Assembly: GCA_028708425.1 (NCBI GenBank)
Contig: JAQVYY010000009.1
Coordinates: 1-64,000 of the forward strand
Reading direction: 5' to 3'
Length of the DNA stretch: 64,000 bases
DNA from: Bacteroidales bacterium
Lineage (GTDB): Bacteria > Bacteroidota > Bacteroidia > Bacteroidales > Tenuifilaceae
Shown: one piece after another, positions 46,791-56,474 of the stretch
How positions within the stretch are numbered: the stretch's first letter is position 1
Layout: every line of letters begins with the position of its first letter
Made by a program: the position numbers and the translations under genes
Notes under the pieces: generated by a model
The model's database searches: none
Seen by the model: only the letters and a program-made list of their open reading frames with translations
Told to the model about the DNA's origin: nothing

Positions 46791-47534
46791 ATGGCAAAAA
46801 TAATTGAAATAGTTTCGGCATCGGCAGGGTATAACAACGAGATTATACTGAAAGATATTAATCTCGAGATTTCGGACCGCGATTTTGTGGGAATAATAGG
46901 CCCCAACGGCGGTGGAAAAACTACGCTACTAAAACTTTTGCTTGGAGAACTTAAGCCAATAAAGGGAAAAGTGAAACGCTGCTCAAAAAAACCAAACGAG
47001 AGCCTTTTTGGCTATCTACCCCAGAATACAAACATTGACAAACAGTTTCCCATAACGGTTAATGAGGTTGTACTCTCGGGCTTGCTTGGCAAAAAGGGGG
47101 TTACCGGACGATATACAAAAAACGACAAGCAGCTCGCCCTTGATGTGCTCCAACGTATCGGAATAACAGATTTAAAAAACAAACCCATTGGTGAACTTTC
47201 GGGGGGACAGCTACAAAGAGTTTTATTAAGTCGTGCGCTCATTTCAAACCCTAGACTGCTGGTTTTAGATGAGCCCAATACCTATGTTGATAATAGGTTC
47301 GAAAAGGAGCTGTACGAATTGCTAAAGGAGCTAAATAAGGAGATGGCCATCGTAATGGTGTCGCACGATATGGGAACCATCACCTCGCACGTAAAAACCA
47401 TTGCATGCGTTAATCGAACCCTGCACTACCATCCCTCGAATAAAATTTCGAATGAGCAGCTGGCAGCCTACGATTGCCCCATACAGGTTATTGCACATGG
47501 CCCAATTCCGCATACAATTTTAGGTGAGCACTAA
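46791..47534 (+). CDS. znuC: Metal ABC transporter ATPase, probably zinc
   Basis: 247 residues. Walker A GPNGGGKTTLLKLL, Q-loop LPQNTNIDKQFP, signature LSGGQLQRVLLSRAL, Walker B LLVLDEPNTYVD and switch His in VSHDMG. The D-loop reads N-T-Y-V-D where most ABC proteins have T-x-x-L-D, typical for this cluster. Starts 41 bases after znuA and ends 34 bases before the permease gene. Cytoplasmic motor subunit. Confidence 0.92.
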   Translation: MAKIIEIVSASAGYNNEIILKDINLEISDRDFVGIIGPNGGGKTTLLKLLLGELKPIKGKVKRCSKKPNESLFGYLPQNTNIDKQFPITVNEVVLSGLLGKKGVTGRYTKNDKQLALDVLQRIGITDLKNKPIGELSGGQLQRVLLSRALISNPRLLVLDEPNTYVDNRFEKELYELLKELNKEMAIVMVSHDMGTITSHVKTIACVNRTLHYHPSNKISNEQLAAYDCPIQVIAHGPIPHTILGEH

Positions 47535-47568
47535 AAAGCACACGCAAACAGAATAACACAAACATAAT

Positions 47569-48405
47569 ATGCTAAATACGATAGCCAACTTTTTTGAGTA
47601 CCAGTTTGTAACCAATGCTTTTGCAGCGGCATTGCTTATATCAATTGCCGCGGCAATGGTTGGAACATACATTGTGGCTAGGCGACTAGTTTTTTTAAGC
47701 GGGGGCATTACCCACGCATCATTTGGTGGCATAGGTATAGGCTACTATATTGGAATTAACCCTATTCTTGGGGCTGCCGCATTTGCAGTTCTAGCGGCAT
47801 TTGGCGTTGAAGCGCTTAGCCAAAAGATGAATGTTCGCGAAGATTCGGCCATTGGCATGTTATGGTCGGTTGGAATGGCCATTGGTATTTTTTTTATATT
47901 CCTAACACCCGGCTACTCCCCTAACCTAATGACCTTTCTGTTCGGATCAATACTAACGGTTTCCTCTTCCGATTTAATCCTGCTCCTGATTTTAAACGTT
48001 GTGATGGTTAGTTTCTTCATAATATTTTACAAACCCATCTTGTACCTAGCTTTCGATTCGGAATTTGCTAAAACACAGCAAATTCCCGTAAAAACTTTCT
48101 CGTATATATTAAAGGGGTTTATAGCTATTACCATAGTACTAAGCATTCGAATGGTAGGAATTATTCTGCTAATATCAATGCTAACCATCCCACCAACCAT
48201 TGCAAACCTATTTACAAAACGATTTAGCAGCATAATCTATATATCGGCAGTTGTAGGTTTTGTCGGTGCAATTGGCGGACTACTTATATCGTACAACATA
48301 AATGTGCCGTCGGGGGCAACAATTATAATGGTTTTAGTTACTATATTTGCAGCTGCTAAGCTGGTTAAGTACATTATTATTAGAACCCAGCTAAGAGGTG
48401 TATAA
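47569..48405 (+). CDS. znuB: Metal ABC transporter permease, probably zinc
   Basis: 278 residues with eight or so membrane helices. Family marks: FVTNAFAAALLISIAAAMVG, the G-I-T-H-A-S-F-G-G loop, the AIGMLWSVGMAIGIFF helix and the L-L-I-S-M-L-T-I-P-P-T-I-A-N segment. Third gene of the transporter operon. The next gene, lpd, starts 38 bases after it and may be read through from the same promoter. Confidence 0.92.
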   Translation: MLNTIANFFEYQFVTNAFAAALLISIAAAMVGTYIVARRLVFLSGGITHASFGGIGIGYYIGINPILGAAAFAVLAAFGVEALSQKMNVREDSAIGMLWSVGMAIGIFFIFLTPGYSPNLMTFLFGSILTVSSSDLILLLILNVVMVSFFIIFYKPILYLAFDSEFAKTQQIPVKTFSYILKGFIAITIVLSIRMVGIILLISMLTIPPTIANLFTKRFSSIIYISAVVGFVGAIGGLLISYNINVPSGATIIMVLVTIFAAAKLVKYIIIRTQLRGV

Positions 48406-48443
48406 ATCATAAGTATAGTTTCAATACATAAAAATTGTTTACC

Positions 48444-49832
48444 ATGAACTTTGATGTATTAGTAGTAGGGAGTGGCCCTGGGGGTTATGTGGCTGCCATT
48501 AGAGCCAGCCAATTAGGTATGAAAGTTGGCGTTATTGAAAAGGAAAATCTAGGGGGAATTTGCCTCAACTGGGGCTGTATTCCTACCAAGGCACTGCTAA
48601 AAAGTGCTCAGGTTTTTGAGTATGCCACCCATGCGGCCGATTACGGTATTATGGCCAGCGATGTTAAGCCCGACTTTGAAAAAATAGTTGCACGTAGCCG
48701 CGACGTGGCCGCAAACATGAGCAAAGGCATCGAATTCCTTTTTAAAAAGAATAAGATTGAAGTAATTAACGGGTTTGGCAAGCTAACGAGTAAAAATACC
48801 GTTACGGTAACAGCACCAGACGGCTCAACCCAAGAGGTTACCGCCAAACATATTATACTGGCAACTGGCGCACGCTCTCGCGAGCTGCCCAACCTTAAGC
48901 AGGATGGCGAAAAAATTATTGGCTACCGTGAGGCACTCACCCTACCCAAGCAACCAAAATCGATGGTGGTAGTTGGCTCGGGTGCCATTGGCAGCGAGTT
49001 CGCCTATTTCTACAGCACCATGGGAACGCAGGTTACCCTTGTGGAATTTATGCCCAACATTGTTCCCGTTGAAGACGAGGAGGTCTCTAGAACCCTTGGA
49101 CGTTCTTTCAAAAAGAAAAAGGTTAAGGTAATGACCAACGCATCGGTAGAATCGGTAGATACTAGCGGCGACCTTTGCAAGGTAAACATTAAGACTAAAA
49201 AAGGCGAAGAGGTTGTTGATGCGGAAATTGTTCTATCGGCAGTGGGAATTACCCCAAATACCGAAGGTATTGGACTTGAAAAAATGGGCATAGATATGGT
49301 TAACGGGCGTGTAAAGGTTGACGATTTCTACCGCACCAATGTTGAAGGCGTATACGCCATTGGCGATATTGTGCCAGGCCCCGCTTTAGCTCACGTAGCA
49401 TCTGCCGAGGGAATTGCCTGCGTTGAAAAAATAGCAGGAATGAATGTACAGCCAATAAACTACAGGAATATACCAGGATGTACCTACACAAACCCCGAGG
49501 TATCATCAGTGGGATTAAGCGAAAAAGCAGCAACCGAAGCGGGTTACGTAGTTAAAGTGGGTAAGTTCCCTTTCACCGCATCGGGCAAGGCAACAGCTGC
49601 AGGAATGCGCGAAGGTTTTATAAAACTAATTTTTGATGCAAAAACCGATGAACTACTTGGTGCTCACATGATTGGCGGCAATGTTACCGAAATGATTGCT
49701 GAAATGGTAGTTGCTCGCAATCTGAAAGTAACTGGCCATGACCTAATAAAAAGCATTCACCCTCATCCAACCATGAGCGAAGCCATTATGGAGGCTGCCG
49801 CCGCAGCCTATGGCGAGGTAATACACATGTAG
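48444..49832 (+). CDS. lpd: Dihydrolipoyl dehydrogenase
   Basis: 462 residues. FAD/NAD disulfide oxidoreductase of 2-oxo acid dehydrogenase complexes. FAD motif GSGPGGYVAAIRASQLG, redox pair in GGICLNWGCIPTKALL, NAD motif VVGSGAIGSEFAYFY, GDIVPGPALAHVASAEG, and the catalytic His-Glu pair in HPHPTMSEAIMEAA. I start at the ATG at 48444; a TTG three codons earlier is less likely. No E1 or E2 gene of a dehydrogenase complex is nearby. Terminator at 49853. Confidence 0.96.
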   Translation: MNFDVLVVGSGPGGYVAAIRASQLGMKVGVIEKENLGGICLNWGCIPTKALLKSAQVFEYATHAADYGIMASDVKPDFEKIVARSRDVAANMSKGIEFLFKKNKIEVINGFGKLTSKNTVTVTAPDGSTQEVTAKHIILATGARSRELPNLKQDGEKIIGYREALTLPKQPKSMVVVGSGAIGSEFAYFYSTMGTQVTLVEFMPNIVPVEDEEVSRTLGRSFKKKKVKVMTNASVESVDTSGDLCKVNIKTKKGEEVVDAEIVLSAVGITPNTEGIGLEKMGIDMVNGRVKVDDFYRTNVEGVYAIGDIVPGPALAHVASAEGIACVEKIAGMNVQPINYRNIPGCTYTNPEVSSVGLSEKAATEAGYVVKVGKFPFTASGKATAAGMREGFIKLIFDAKTDELLGAHMIGGNVTEMIAEMVVARNLKVTGHDLIKSIHPHPTMSEAIMEAAAAAYGEVIHM

Positions 49833-49852
49833 GTTTACACCTATATTTTATG

Positions 49853-49886
49853 AACAGGGTTTGGCTCATGGTCAGACCCTGTTTTC
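49853..49886 (+). terminator. Intrinsic terminator after lpd
   Basis: AACAGGGT and ACCCTGTT arms followed by TTCTT. It directly precedes a repeat copy. Confidence 0.8.
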
Positions 49887-49887
49887 T

Positions 49888-50035
49888 TATCCCGCATTAT
49901 TCATCAAATTTGTAAAAGATGAATGCAAATGCGGGTTACCCCGACTTAGTTGAACACAATTTTGGGCAACTAGATTGGTTGTGAAACTTAGTCGCTGTCG
50001 GAGACTGTAATTATTCATTCGAATAATTGGGGTTA
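49888..50035 (-). repeat. Dispersed 150-bp palindromic repeat, full copy, reversed
   Basis: Reads TATCCCGCATTATTC ... GAATAATTGGGGTTA on the plus strand, the reverse of the copies at 6.4-45.6 kb. Between the lpd terminator and the ychF promoter. Confidence 0.92.
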
Positions 50036-50076
50036 TGTTTCTCTAGACAACTTATAGTAAACCCAAAATTTCAAGC

Positions 50077-50084
50077 TAAATTTG
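50077..50084 (+). promoter_or_regulatory. Bacteroidota -7 promoter box for ychF
   Basis: TAAATTTG, a perfect TAnnTTTG, 30 bases before the ychF ATG. Confidence 0.5.
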
Positions 50085-50113
50085 CAGATTAATTACTTAA
50101 ATAAAATCAATTC

Positions 50114-51208
50114 ATGAGTTTACAGTGCGGAATTATAGGTATTGCCAACGTGGGCAAATCAACCATATTTAATTGTATGTCGGTTACCAAAGCCGAAGCC
50201 AGCGGTTTTTCGTTTAGCAATAAAACCAACCGTAGCATTATAAACGTGCCCGATGCTCGCTTATATATACTTGAAAACATTGCCGCTACGCAAAAAGTAG
50301 TTCACACAACAGTTGAAATTGTTGATATCCCAGGCCTAACAAAAAGTACTGGTCGATCCGATAAGGATGCCAATCAGTTTCTGTCCGAAGTTCGTAACTG
50401 CGATGCTTTAATTCATGTGCTGCGCTGCTTCGATGACGAGAGCCTTTCGCATGTTGATGGCTCTGTTAACCCGGTTAGGGATATTGAAACAGTTAACCTA
50501 GAACTTCAAATTAAGGATCTAGAGTCGGTCGAGAAAAAGATTCAGCGACTTGAAAAGGTTGCAAAATCGGGCGATAAGGATGCAAAAAAAGGCATTGAAG
50601 TGCTTACTGTGTATAAAGATCATTTAGAATCATTCCAAAACGCATCTAGCGCACCCGTTAGCGAGGACGACAAGCAATATATTGCCGATATCTTTTTGTT
50701 AACAACCAAGCCATTTATTTACGTTTGTAACGTTGATGATGCATCGGCTGTTAAAGGCAACAAGTACGTTGAGCAGGTTCAAAGTTTTTTAAAAGATGAG
50801 AACACCGAAATACTAATTATTGCCGGAGCCATGGAGGCCGAAATTGCCGAATTGGAAACGGAGGAAGACAGAATGGCTTTCCTTGCGGATGTTGGATTAA
50901 CGGAACCAGGGGTAGATAAACTGGTTCGTGCTGCGTACTCGTTATTGGAACTCGAAACATTTTTTACCGTAGGAGAAAAAGAAACCCGGGCATGGACCAT
51001 TAAGCGTGGCGCAACAGCACCAGAAGCAGCTAGGGCTATCCATAGCGATTTGGAACGTGGCTTTATTCGTGCCGAGGTGATGAAATATGACGACTATGTT
51101 AGTTTAGGGTCGGAGCAAGCATGTAAAGAAAAGGGTAAATTTCATATCGAAGGGAAGAACTATATTGTTGAAGATGGGGATATTCTACATATCAGGTTTA
51201 ATGTATAG
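50114..51208 (+). CDS. ychF: YchF/Ola1 family ATPase
   Basis: 364 residues, the family's exact length class. Obg-like G domain with P-loop GIANVGKSTIFN, switch region VDIPGLTKSTGRSDKDANQF and the N-x-x-E-type specificity loop that favours ATP in this family (CNVDDAS region), followed by a coiled coil and a C-terminal TGS domain ending YIVEDGDILHIRFNV. Binds ribosomes and is linked to stress and redox response. Stands alone with its own promoter; a repeat copy follows. Confidence 0.97.
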   Translation: MSLQCGIIGIANVGKSTIFNCMSVTKAEASGFSFSNKTNRSIINVPDARLYILENIAATQKVVHTTVEIVDIPGLTKSTGRSDKDANQFLSEVRNCDALIHVLRCFDDESLSHVDGSVNPVRDIETVNLELQIKDLESVEKKIQRLEKVAKSGDKDAKKGIEVLTVYKDHLESFQNASSAPVSEDDKQYIADIFLLTTKPFIYVCNVDDASAVKGNKYVEQVQSFLKDENTEILIIAGAMEAEIAELETEEDRMAFLADVGLTEPGVDKLVRAAYSLLELETFFTVGEKETRAWTIKRGATAPEAARAIHSDLERGFIRAEVMKYDDYVSLGSEQACKEKGKFHIEGKNYIVEDGDILHIRFNV

Positions 51209-51258
51209 CATGTGGGATGAAAAATATTTTAGAAAAAAATGCTTTACCTCTCCTTGTT

Positions 51259-51408
51259 TTAACCCGCACTATTCATCAAATTTGTTAAAGATGAATGCAA
51301 ATGCGGGTTACCCTGGCCTAGTGGAACCCAATTTTGGGCAACTAGATTGGTTGTGAGACTTAGTCGCTGCCGGAGGCCCCAATTATTCGGATAGATAATT
51401 GGGGTTAA
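51259..51408 (-). repeat. Dispersed 150-bp palindromic repeat, full copy, reversed
   Basis: TTAACCCGCACTATTC ... ATAATTGGGGTTAA on the plus strand. Lies 50 bases after ychF. The 328-base gap also holds the promoter box at 51484. Confidence 0.92.
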
Positions 51409-51483
51409 GGCGGATTTGAGGGTTTCAATAGCATTAGTTCTCAAAAAAAAACCTTTTTCTATGCTTTAACCATCATATTCCAG

Positions 51484-51491
51484 TAACTTTG
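51484..51491 (+). promoter_or_regulatory. Bacteroidota -7 promoter box for the M14 peptidase gene
   Basis: TAACTTTG, a perfect TAnnTTTG, 45 bases before the ATG. TTTA at about 51465 is a weak -33 candidate. Confidence 0.5.
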
Positions 51492-51536
51492 ACCACTACT
51501 AACACTTTTTTTAACTGATCCTAAATACTCTTTTTA

Positions 51537-54500
51537 ATGAAACGTATTTTATTCTTAATCGGAATTATTCTTTGCTCACATTTACCACAAGCAGTAAAAG
51601 CACAGGAGTACTACTTCAAAATTTCCGAAAGCGATAAAGAGCTTGTAAACACCAAAATCACTTGCACCGTGTCAATCGATAGGGTTGAAGGCGATACCAT
51701 TTTTGCTTATGCAAACCAAAAAGAGTTTGAAGCCCTAAAAGCTTTGGGCTATTTGCCCGAGCTGTTGGAGAACCCAACCCTGGCAATAAAGAATAGGGGA
51801 ATGGCAACTACCATTGACCAAATGGCCAATTGGGACCTATACCCCACCTACGAGGTATATCGCTCAATGATGAAGAAGTTTGAGCAGGACTACCCCGGGC
51901 TATGCAAACTCGATAGTATTGGCACCTCTGTACAAGGCCGGAAGCTATACGTTGTAAAAATTTCTGACAACGTGCTTGCTGATGAGGCTGAGCACGAGTT
52001 TTTCTACACCAGCACCATGCATGGCGACGAAACAACAGGGTATGTGCTTATGCTACGATTGATTGATTACCTACTGTCGAGCTACGGAACCGATTCACGG
52101 GTAACCGATATGGTAAACAGCATTGCCATTTACATTAACCCAAATGCTAACCCCGACGGGACTTACTACGGAGGTAACCATACGGTTAATAACTCAAGAC
52201 GGTATAACGCCAATAATGTTGATATAAACAGGAATTTTCCCGACCCAAGGGTTGGTGAAAATCCAGGTGGAAATTATCAGCCTGAAACGGTAGCCATGAT
52301 GGAGTATGCCGATAGCCGCAGCTTTGTGATGTCGGCTAACATCCATGGTGGAATAGAGCTGGCCAATTTTCCTTGGGATACGTGGAATACAGCAACCAAT
52401 GCCCATGCCGATCACAGCTGGTTTTACACCATCAGCCGACAGTATGCCGATTTTGCCCAAGCCGCTAGCCCGAGCGGCTATTTTACTGGCCAGGGTAATG
52501 GGGTAACCCAGGGCGGCGATTGGTATGTAATTACTGGAGGCAGACAGGATTACATGAACTATTGGCATAACTGCAGAGAGATTACCCTTGAAATATCAGG
52601 CACAAAAAACCCCGCAAGTTCAACCCTGCCAAACTATTGGACCTATAACAAGGAGGCAATGTTAAGCCACATTGAGTGGCTCTATACTGGCATACAGGGC
52701 ACTGTTACTAATACACAGGACGAACCGCTCAATGCTACCATTACCATTGCAAACCACGATAAGGATAACTCATTTGTGGTAACCAACCCCATAAATGGCA
52801 ACTATATTCGGATGATAGAACCTGGCACCTATGATGTTAACTATTCTGCTGAAGGCTATATAAGTCAAACTCATTCTATTAGTATAGGTAGCAACACTTC
52901 ACAGGTTATAAAAGACGTGGCTTTAGTTCAGGCTGAGCAAACGAGCCTTTCAGGAATAGTTACAGATGGAGAGACGGGTAACCCCATTAGCAGCGCAAAA
53001 ATCGAGTTGTTAAATTCGAGTATAAGCCCCGTTTTCTCTAACTCTTCGGGGCAATATAGCTTTGCCTCAATACCTGAGAATACCTACCAGATTAAGGTAT
53101 CAAAAGAGGAGTATTTAAGTCAGGTGGTAACCCAAACGCTAACAGGAGAATCAAATACTTTGAACTTTTCATTATCACCAAGCAATGCCGAAAGTTTTGA
53201 AACCGATGTACCACAAGGCTTTACATTTACTGGTGGCGACTGGGTTCGCGATAATTCAACCGCATTTGATGGTACCTACAGCATGAAATCGGCTCCAATT
53301 TCGAATAGCCAAACCACTGCCATGCAGATAACCCTTGATATTGTTTCAGATTCCGAAATCACTTTCGCCTATAAGGTTTCATCGGAAAGCGGGTGGGATC
53401 ATCTCAGATTTTATGTTGATGGAAACGAGAATGGTAAGTGGAGTGGAGCGATTAACTGGACCGAGGTTACATTCCCTGTAACAGCTGGCAATCACACCTT
53501 TAAATGGGAGTACAGTAAGGACTATTCCTCTAGCAGTGGCAGCGATTGCGCCTGGATCGATTACATAATCTTCCCCCAATCGCAGAACGATGTTGCTTTT
53601 ACTGTTACCTACAGTGGTGTTCCGGTTCAGGACGCAACGGTTAGTTTCAATGAGCTCAGCATAAATACAAACGCATCAGGAAAGGCAATTTTCAGCAATC
53701 AAACCCGTGGCACTTCTGGCCAATATATAGTTGGAAAAAATGGTTTTATTACCACAACAGGCAATATTGAGGTTAAGTATATTGATGTTAACGAGCATGT
53801 TAGCCTTGAGGTAGAAGAGTATACAGTTTCCTTTGCAGTTTCCAATGGTACTAACCCAATTGAGGGTGCAACAATCAGTATCAATAACGAGCAGTTAGAG
53901 ACCAACGCACAGGGTGAGGCCGATATTGAACTTCCTAATGGATCTTATCCTTATAGCGTCTCAATGGATGGGTACCATACTCAAACAGGTAGCATTTGGG
54001 TAGATGAGGATGATGCGAATGTTTCTATAACCCTAATTGAGGATACGGAGCCTGTGTATAATGTTACTTTCTACGTGTACGACGAAGAGCAGGATGTAGA
54101 AAATGCCATAATAACTTTCACCGGACGACAAGGGATTACCGATGCTAACGGTGAGTATGTTTTTGGTGGAGTGGCATCAGGAACTTACCCCTATACAATA
54201 ACCTGTGATGGCTACAATAATAAAGAGGGTTCAGTAACTGTAGTATCCGAAGATGTTAATGAGGAGGTTCTTTTGGCTATAGAAAATGCTGTTGCGATTG
54301 AAACAAGCATTAGCTCGCTTAGCCTATGGCCTAACCCATTTGGCCAATATCTTAATATCAGGCTAAACTTGAGCAGGTCAACGGATGTTAAAATCATGGT
54401 ATACTCAATTACCGGACAAAAATTGGCAACTATTGCCAGTGAGTATATGCATCAAGGAGAGCACCTATTCCATTGGAATCCATCCTCAGCCAGTTCAGGT

Positions 54501-54581
54501 ATAGCTCAGGGGGTTTATTTTATTCGGGTAATCACTAACCAGGGCGAGAGAGCTGAGCGTGTAATTTTTTCGGGTAAATAG
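51537..54581 (+). CDS. Type IX-secreted M14 zinc carboxypeptidase, multidomain
   Basis: 1014 residues. Signal peptide at 1-22. M14 domain at about 100-385 with zinc ligands His162, Glu165 (MHGDE) and His270 (ANIHGG), the substrate-binding Asn231-Arg232 (DINRNFP), and catalytic Glu352 (TLEIS). Then two carboxypeptidase regulatory-like beta domains (about 388-465 and 470-550), a jelly-roll domain at about 553-690 with WDHLRFYVDG, three further short beta repeats of the form N-A-x-G-x-A, and a type IX C-terminal sorting domain at about 925-1014 (SLWPNPFGQYLNIRL; GVYFIRVITNQG). It should be exported by the type IX system, whose PorV is encoded at the window end, and left at the surface or released. 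A single-gene unit. Confidence 0.95.
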   Translation: MKRILFLIGIILCSHLPQAVKAQEYYFKISESDKELVNTKITCTVSIDRVEGDTIFAYANQKEFEALKALGYLPELLENPTLAIKNRGMATTIDQMANWDLYPTYEVYRSMMKKFEQDYPGLCKLDSIGTSVQGRKLYVVKISDNVLADEAEHEFFYTSTMHGDETTGYVLMLRLIDYLLSSYGTDSRVTDMVNSIAIYINPNANPDGTYYGGNHTVNNSRRYNANNVDINRNFPDPRVGENPGGNYQPETVAMMEYADSRSFVMSANIHGGIELANFPWDTWNTATNAHADHSWFYTISRQYADFAQAASPSGYFTGQGNGVTQGGDWYVITGGRQDYMNYWHNCREITLEISGTKNPASSTLPNYWTYNKEAMLSHIEWLYTGIQGTVTNTQDEPLNATITIANHDKDNSFVVTNPINGNYIRMIEPGTYDVNYSAEGYISQTHSISIGSNTSQVIKDVALVQAEQTSLSGIVTDGETGNPISSAKIELLNSSISPVFSNSSGQYSFASIPENTYQIKVSKEEYLSQVVTQTLTGESNTLNFSLSPSNAESFETDVPQGFTFTGGDWVRDNSTAFDGTYSMKSAPISNSQTTAMQITLDIVSDSEITFAYKVSSESGWDHLRFYVDGNENGKWSGAINWTEVTFPVTAGNHTFKWEYSKDYSSSSGSDCAWIDYIIFPQSQNDVAFTVTYSGVPVQDATVSFNELSINTNASGKAIFSNQTRGTSGQYIVGKNGFITTTGNIEVKYIDVNEHVSLEVEEYTVSFAVSNGTNPIEGATISINNEQLETNAQGEADIELPNGSYPYSVSMDGYHTQTGSIWVDEDDANVSITLIEDTEPVYNVTFYVYDEEQDVENAIITFTGRQGITDANGEYVFGGVASGTYPYTITCDGYNNKEGSVTVVSEDVNEEVLLAIENAVAIETSISSLSLWPNPFGQYLNIRLNLSRSTDVKIMVYSITGQKLATIASEYMHQGEHLFHWNPSSASSGIAQGVYFIRVITNQGERAERVIFSGK

Positions 54582-54614
54582 CAGCTTACCAATAAAAAAA
54601 CACTCATTTTTTTC

Positions 54615-54622
54615 TATTTTTG
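54615..54622 (+). promoter_or_regulatory. Bacteroidota -7 promoter box
   Basis: TATTTTTG, a perfect TAnnTTTG, 45 bases before the ATG at 54668. It overlaps a TTG that could otherwise be mistaken for the gene start. Confidence 0.5.
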
Positions 54623-54667
54623 CAGGGGGGTCATATTGGCTCCCCTTATTTTACTATCCTACTTTAC

Positions 54668-56320
54668 ATGAAAAAGTTCTTCTGGCTGGCTTTATCGGTG
54701 TTTTTTGTTCATGGCTTCACTCCAAAATCATTTGCTCAACTGGATATTCCTCCTGAGAATCCAAAGCTGATTGTGCAAATTGTGGTAAGCCAAATGCGCT
54801 ACGACTACCTGCAACGCTACTCAAGTAAATTTAGCAACGGAGGGTTTAAACTTTTAAGTAACGAGGGTGCAGTTTGCCGAAATGCTCGATACAACTACCT
54901 TCTAACCCAATCGCTACCAGGTTTAGCAACCATTAGCACCGGAGCCTACCCCAGTGTGCATGGCATAGTTTCAAACCGATGGTTTAACCCCCTTACCTCA
55001 ACAGAAATTGATGCCGTTGCTGATGAAAAGATTAAAACCGTTGGCGGCAACTATTTCAATGGTAAGTACTCACCAAAAAACCTGATAACCAGCACAATTG
55101 GCGATGAGATAAGGATGCTTAACCCAAAATCGAAGGTAATAGGCATATCGCTTGAACCCTCTGCAGCCATAATATCGAGCGGGCACAACGCCAACGGAGC
55201 CTACTGGCTCGATAACGAAAGAGGCCACTGGATAACCAACAATCACTATACCGATAGCCTGCCATCGTGGGTTGACACCCTTAACGTTAAGGGTTTTGGA
55301 AAGATATATTTAGAGCGCAACTGGAAACTACTTAACCCATTACAAAGTTACCTAGAAGCCGACACCACCGCAGTTAAAGACCCAACCACTCTAGAGCTCA
55401 TAAAAACGAAGCTACAACGAATGGTGCAAGGGGTGGTGCAACCCTTTAAAAAGCCTATTAAAGACTATTCGCCACTGCTCGAAAACCCGTTCGGCAATTC
55501 GTACACAAAAGATATGGCCATTGCTGCCATTGTAGGCGAAGAGCTTGGCAAGGATAACAATACCGATTTTTTATCGGTTGTTTTTACACCCACCCGAAAT
55601 ATTGGTCAGAAGTATGGCCCCCACTCCATCGAAATGGAGGATGCATTCTTGAGGCTTGATAGGGAAATTGAGCACTTTATTGCATTTTTAAATAGCGAAA
55701 TTGGGAAACACAACTATTTACTAATAATAACTTCCGACCAAGGGGTGAGCGCAACCCCCGAGCACCTAGAAAAATCGAAAATTCCTGGTGGGTATTTTGA
55801 GCCCCAAAAAGCCATGATGCTACTGGGGAGCTACCTAAACATTGCATACGATACAGGAAACTGGATTTTGGGTTACCAAGAAAAACAGATATACCTAAAC
55901 CATCAACTGATTGAAAACTCAAACCTTTCGCTTCGCGACTTTCAGGATAGGGTTGCCATGTTTATGCTGCAATTCACTGGCGTTGCCAATGCTGTTACAG
56001 CGTATAACCTACAATCGAGTAACTTCACAAGCGGGATCTTCGAAAAGTTCCAAAATAGCTACAATCAACGACGATCGGGTGATGTTATTATTAACCTCGA
56101 GCCTGGCTGGGTTGAAAAAAACGGGGGCGTAACCTCAGCTAACTCGCCCTACAATTACGACACGCACGTACCCTTAATATGGTATGGTTGGAAAATAAAG
56201 CGTAAGCAGGTATTGGAACCCGTAAAAATATCCGATATTGCCCCCACCATATCAACGCTAATTGGAATAAGTTGGCCTAGCGGCGCAACAGGTAAACCCA
56301 TTAAAGAGATAATTGAGTAG
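54668..56320 (+). CDS. Alkaline-phosphatase-superfamily protein, PafA-like, active site apparently lost
   Basis: 550 residues. Signal peptide at 1-24 (ends FAQ). The fold is that of PafA-type phosphatases: VVSQMRYDYLQRY, LPGLATISTGAYPSVHGIVSNRWF, SLEPSAAIISSGHNANGAYW, FGPHS-like YGPHSIEMEDAFLRLDREI, TSDQGVSATPEH and NSPYNYDTHVPLIWYG. Against the PafA active site as I remember it, zinc ligand Asp38 is Ser41, Asp305 is Arg310, His309 is Gln314 and His353 is Gln358; nucleophile Thr79 is Ser82; Lys162 and Arg164 are Glu163 and Ser165. Only Asn103, Asp357 and His500 remain. It is probably a binding protein or pseudoenzyme. The ATG at 54668 is used because upstream TTG overlaps the promoter. Confidence 0.82.
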   Translation: MKKFFWLALSVFFVHGFTPKSFAQLDIPPENPKLIVQIVVSQMRYDYLQRYSSKFSNGGFKLLSNEGAVCRNARYNYLLTQSLPGLATISTGAYPSVHGIVSNRWFNPLTSTEIDAVADEKIKTVGGNYFNGKYSPKNLITSTIGDEIRMLNPKSKVIGISLEPSAAIISSGHNANGAYWLDNERGHWITNNHYTDSLPSWVDTLNVKGFGKIYLERNWKLLNPLQSYLEADTTAVKDPTTLELIKTKLQRMVQGVVQPFKKPIKDYSPLLENPFGNSYTKDMAIAAIVGEELGKDNNTDFLSVVFTPTRNIGQKYGPHSIEMEDAFLRLDREIEHFIAFLNSEIGKHNYLLIITSDQGVSATPEHLEKSKIPGGYFEPQKAMMLLGSYLNIAYDTGNWILGYQEKQIYLNHQLIENSNLSLRDFQDRVAMFMLQFTGVANAVTAYNLQSSNFTSGIFEKFQNSYNQRRSGDVIINLEPGWVEKNGGVTSANSPYNYDTHVPLIWYGWKIKRKQVLEPVKISDIAPTISTLIGISWPSGATGKPIKEIIE

Positions 56321-56474
56321 GCTTACCTCTTCGGGTAAAAGGTTACATAAATTGGGCTACCAATTGCTCATTTATGTAGTTGCAAGCTCATTTTTTTGAC
56401 TTTATACCTGCTTCATCGGTAAGAAAATAGTAATATTGTAGTGCTTATATTATTGAAAGGTGAAAAACTGATCT

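Noticed and set aside
51165..51356. Short frame running from the ychF end through a repeat copy
   Set aside because: It overlaps ychF and reads across the non-coding repeat; the same applies to N-terminal extensions at 786, 12393, 61065 and 62989, which I trimmed.
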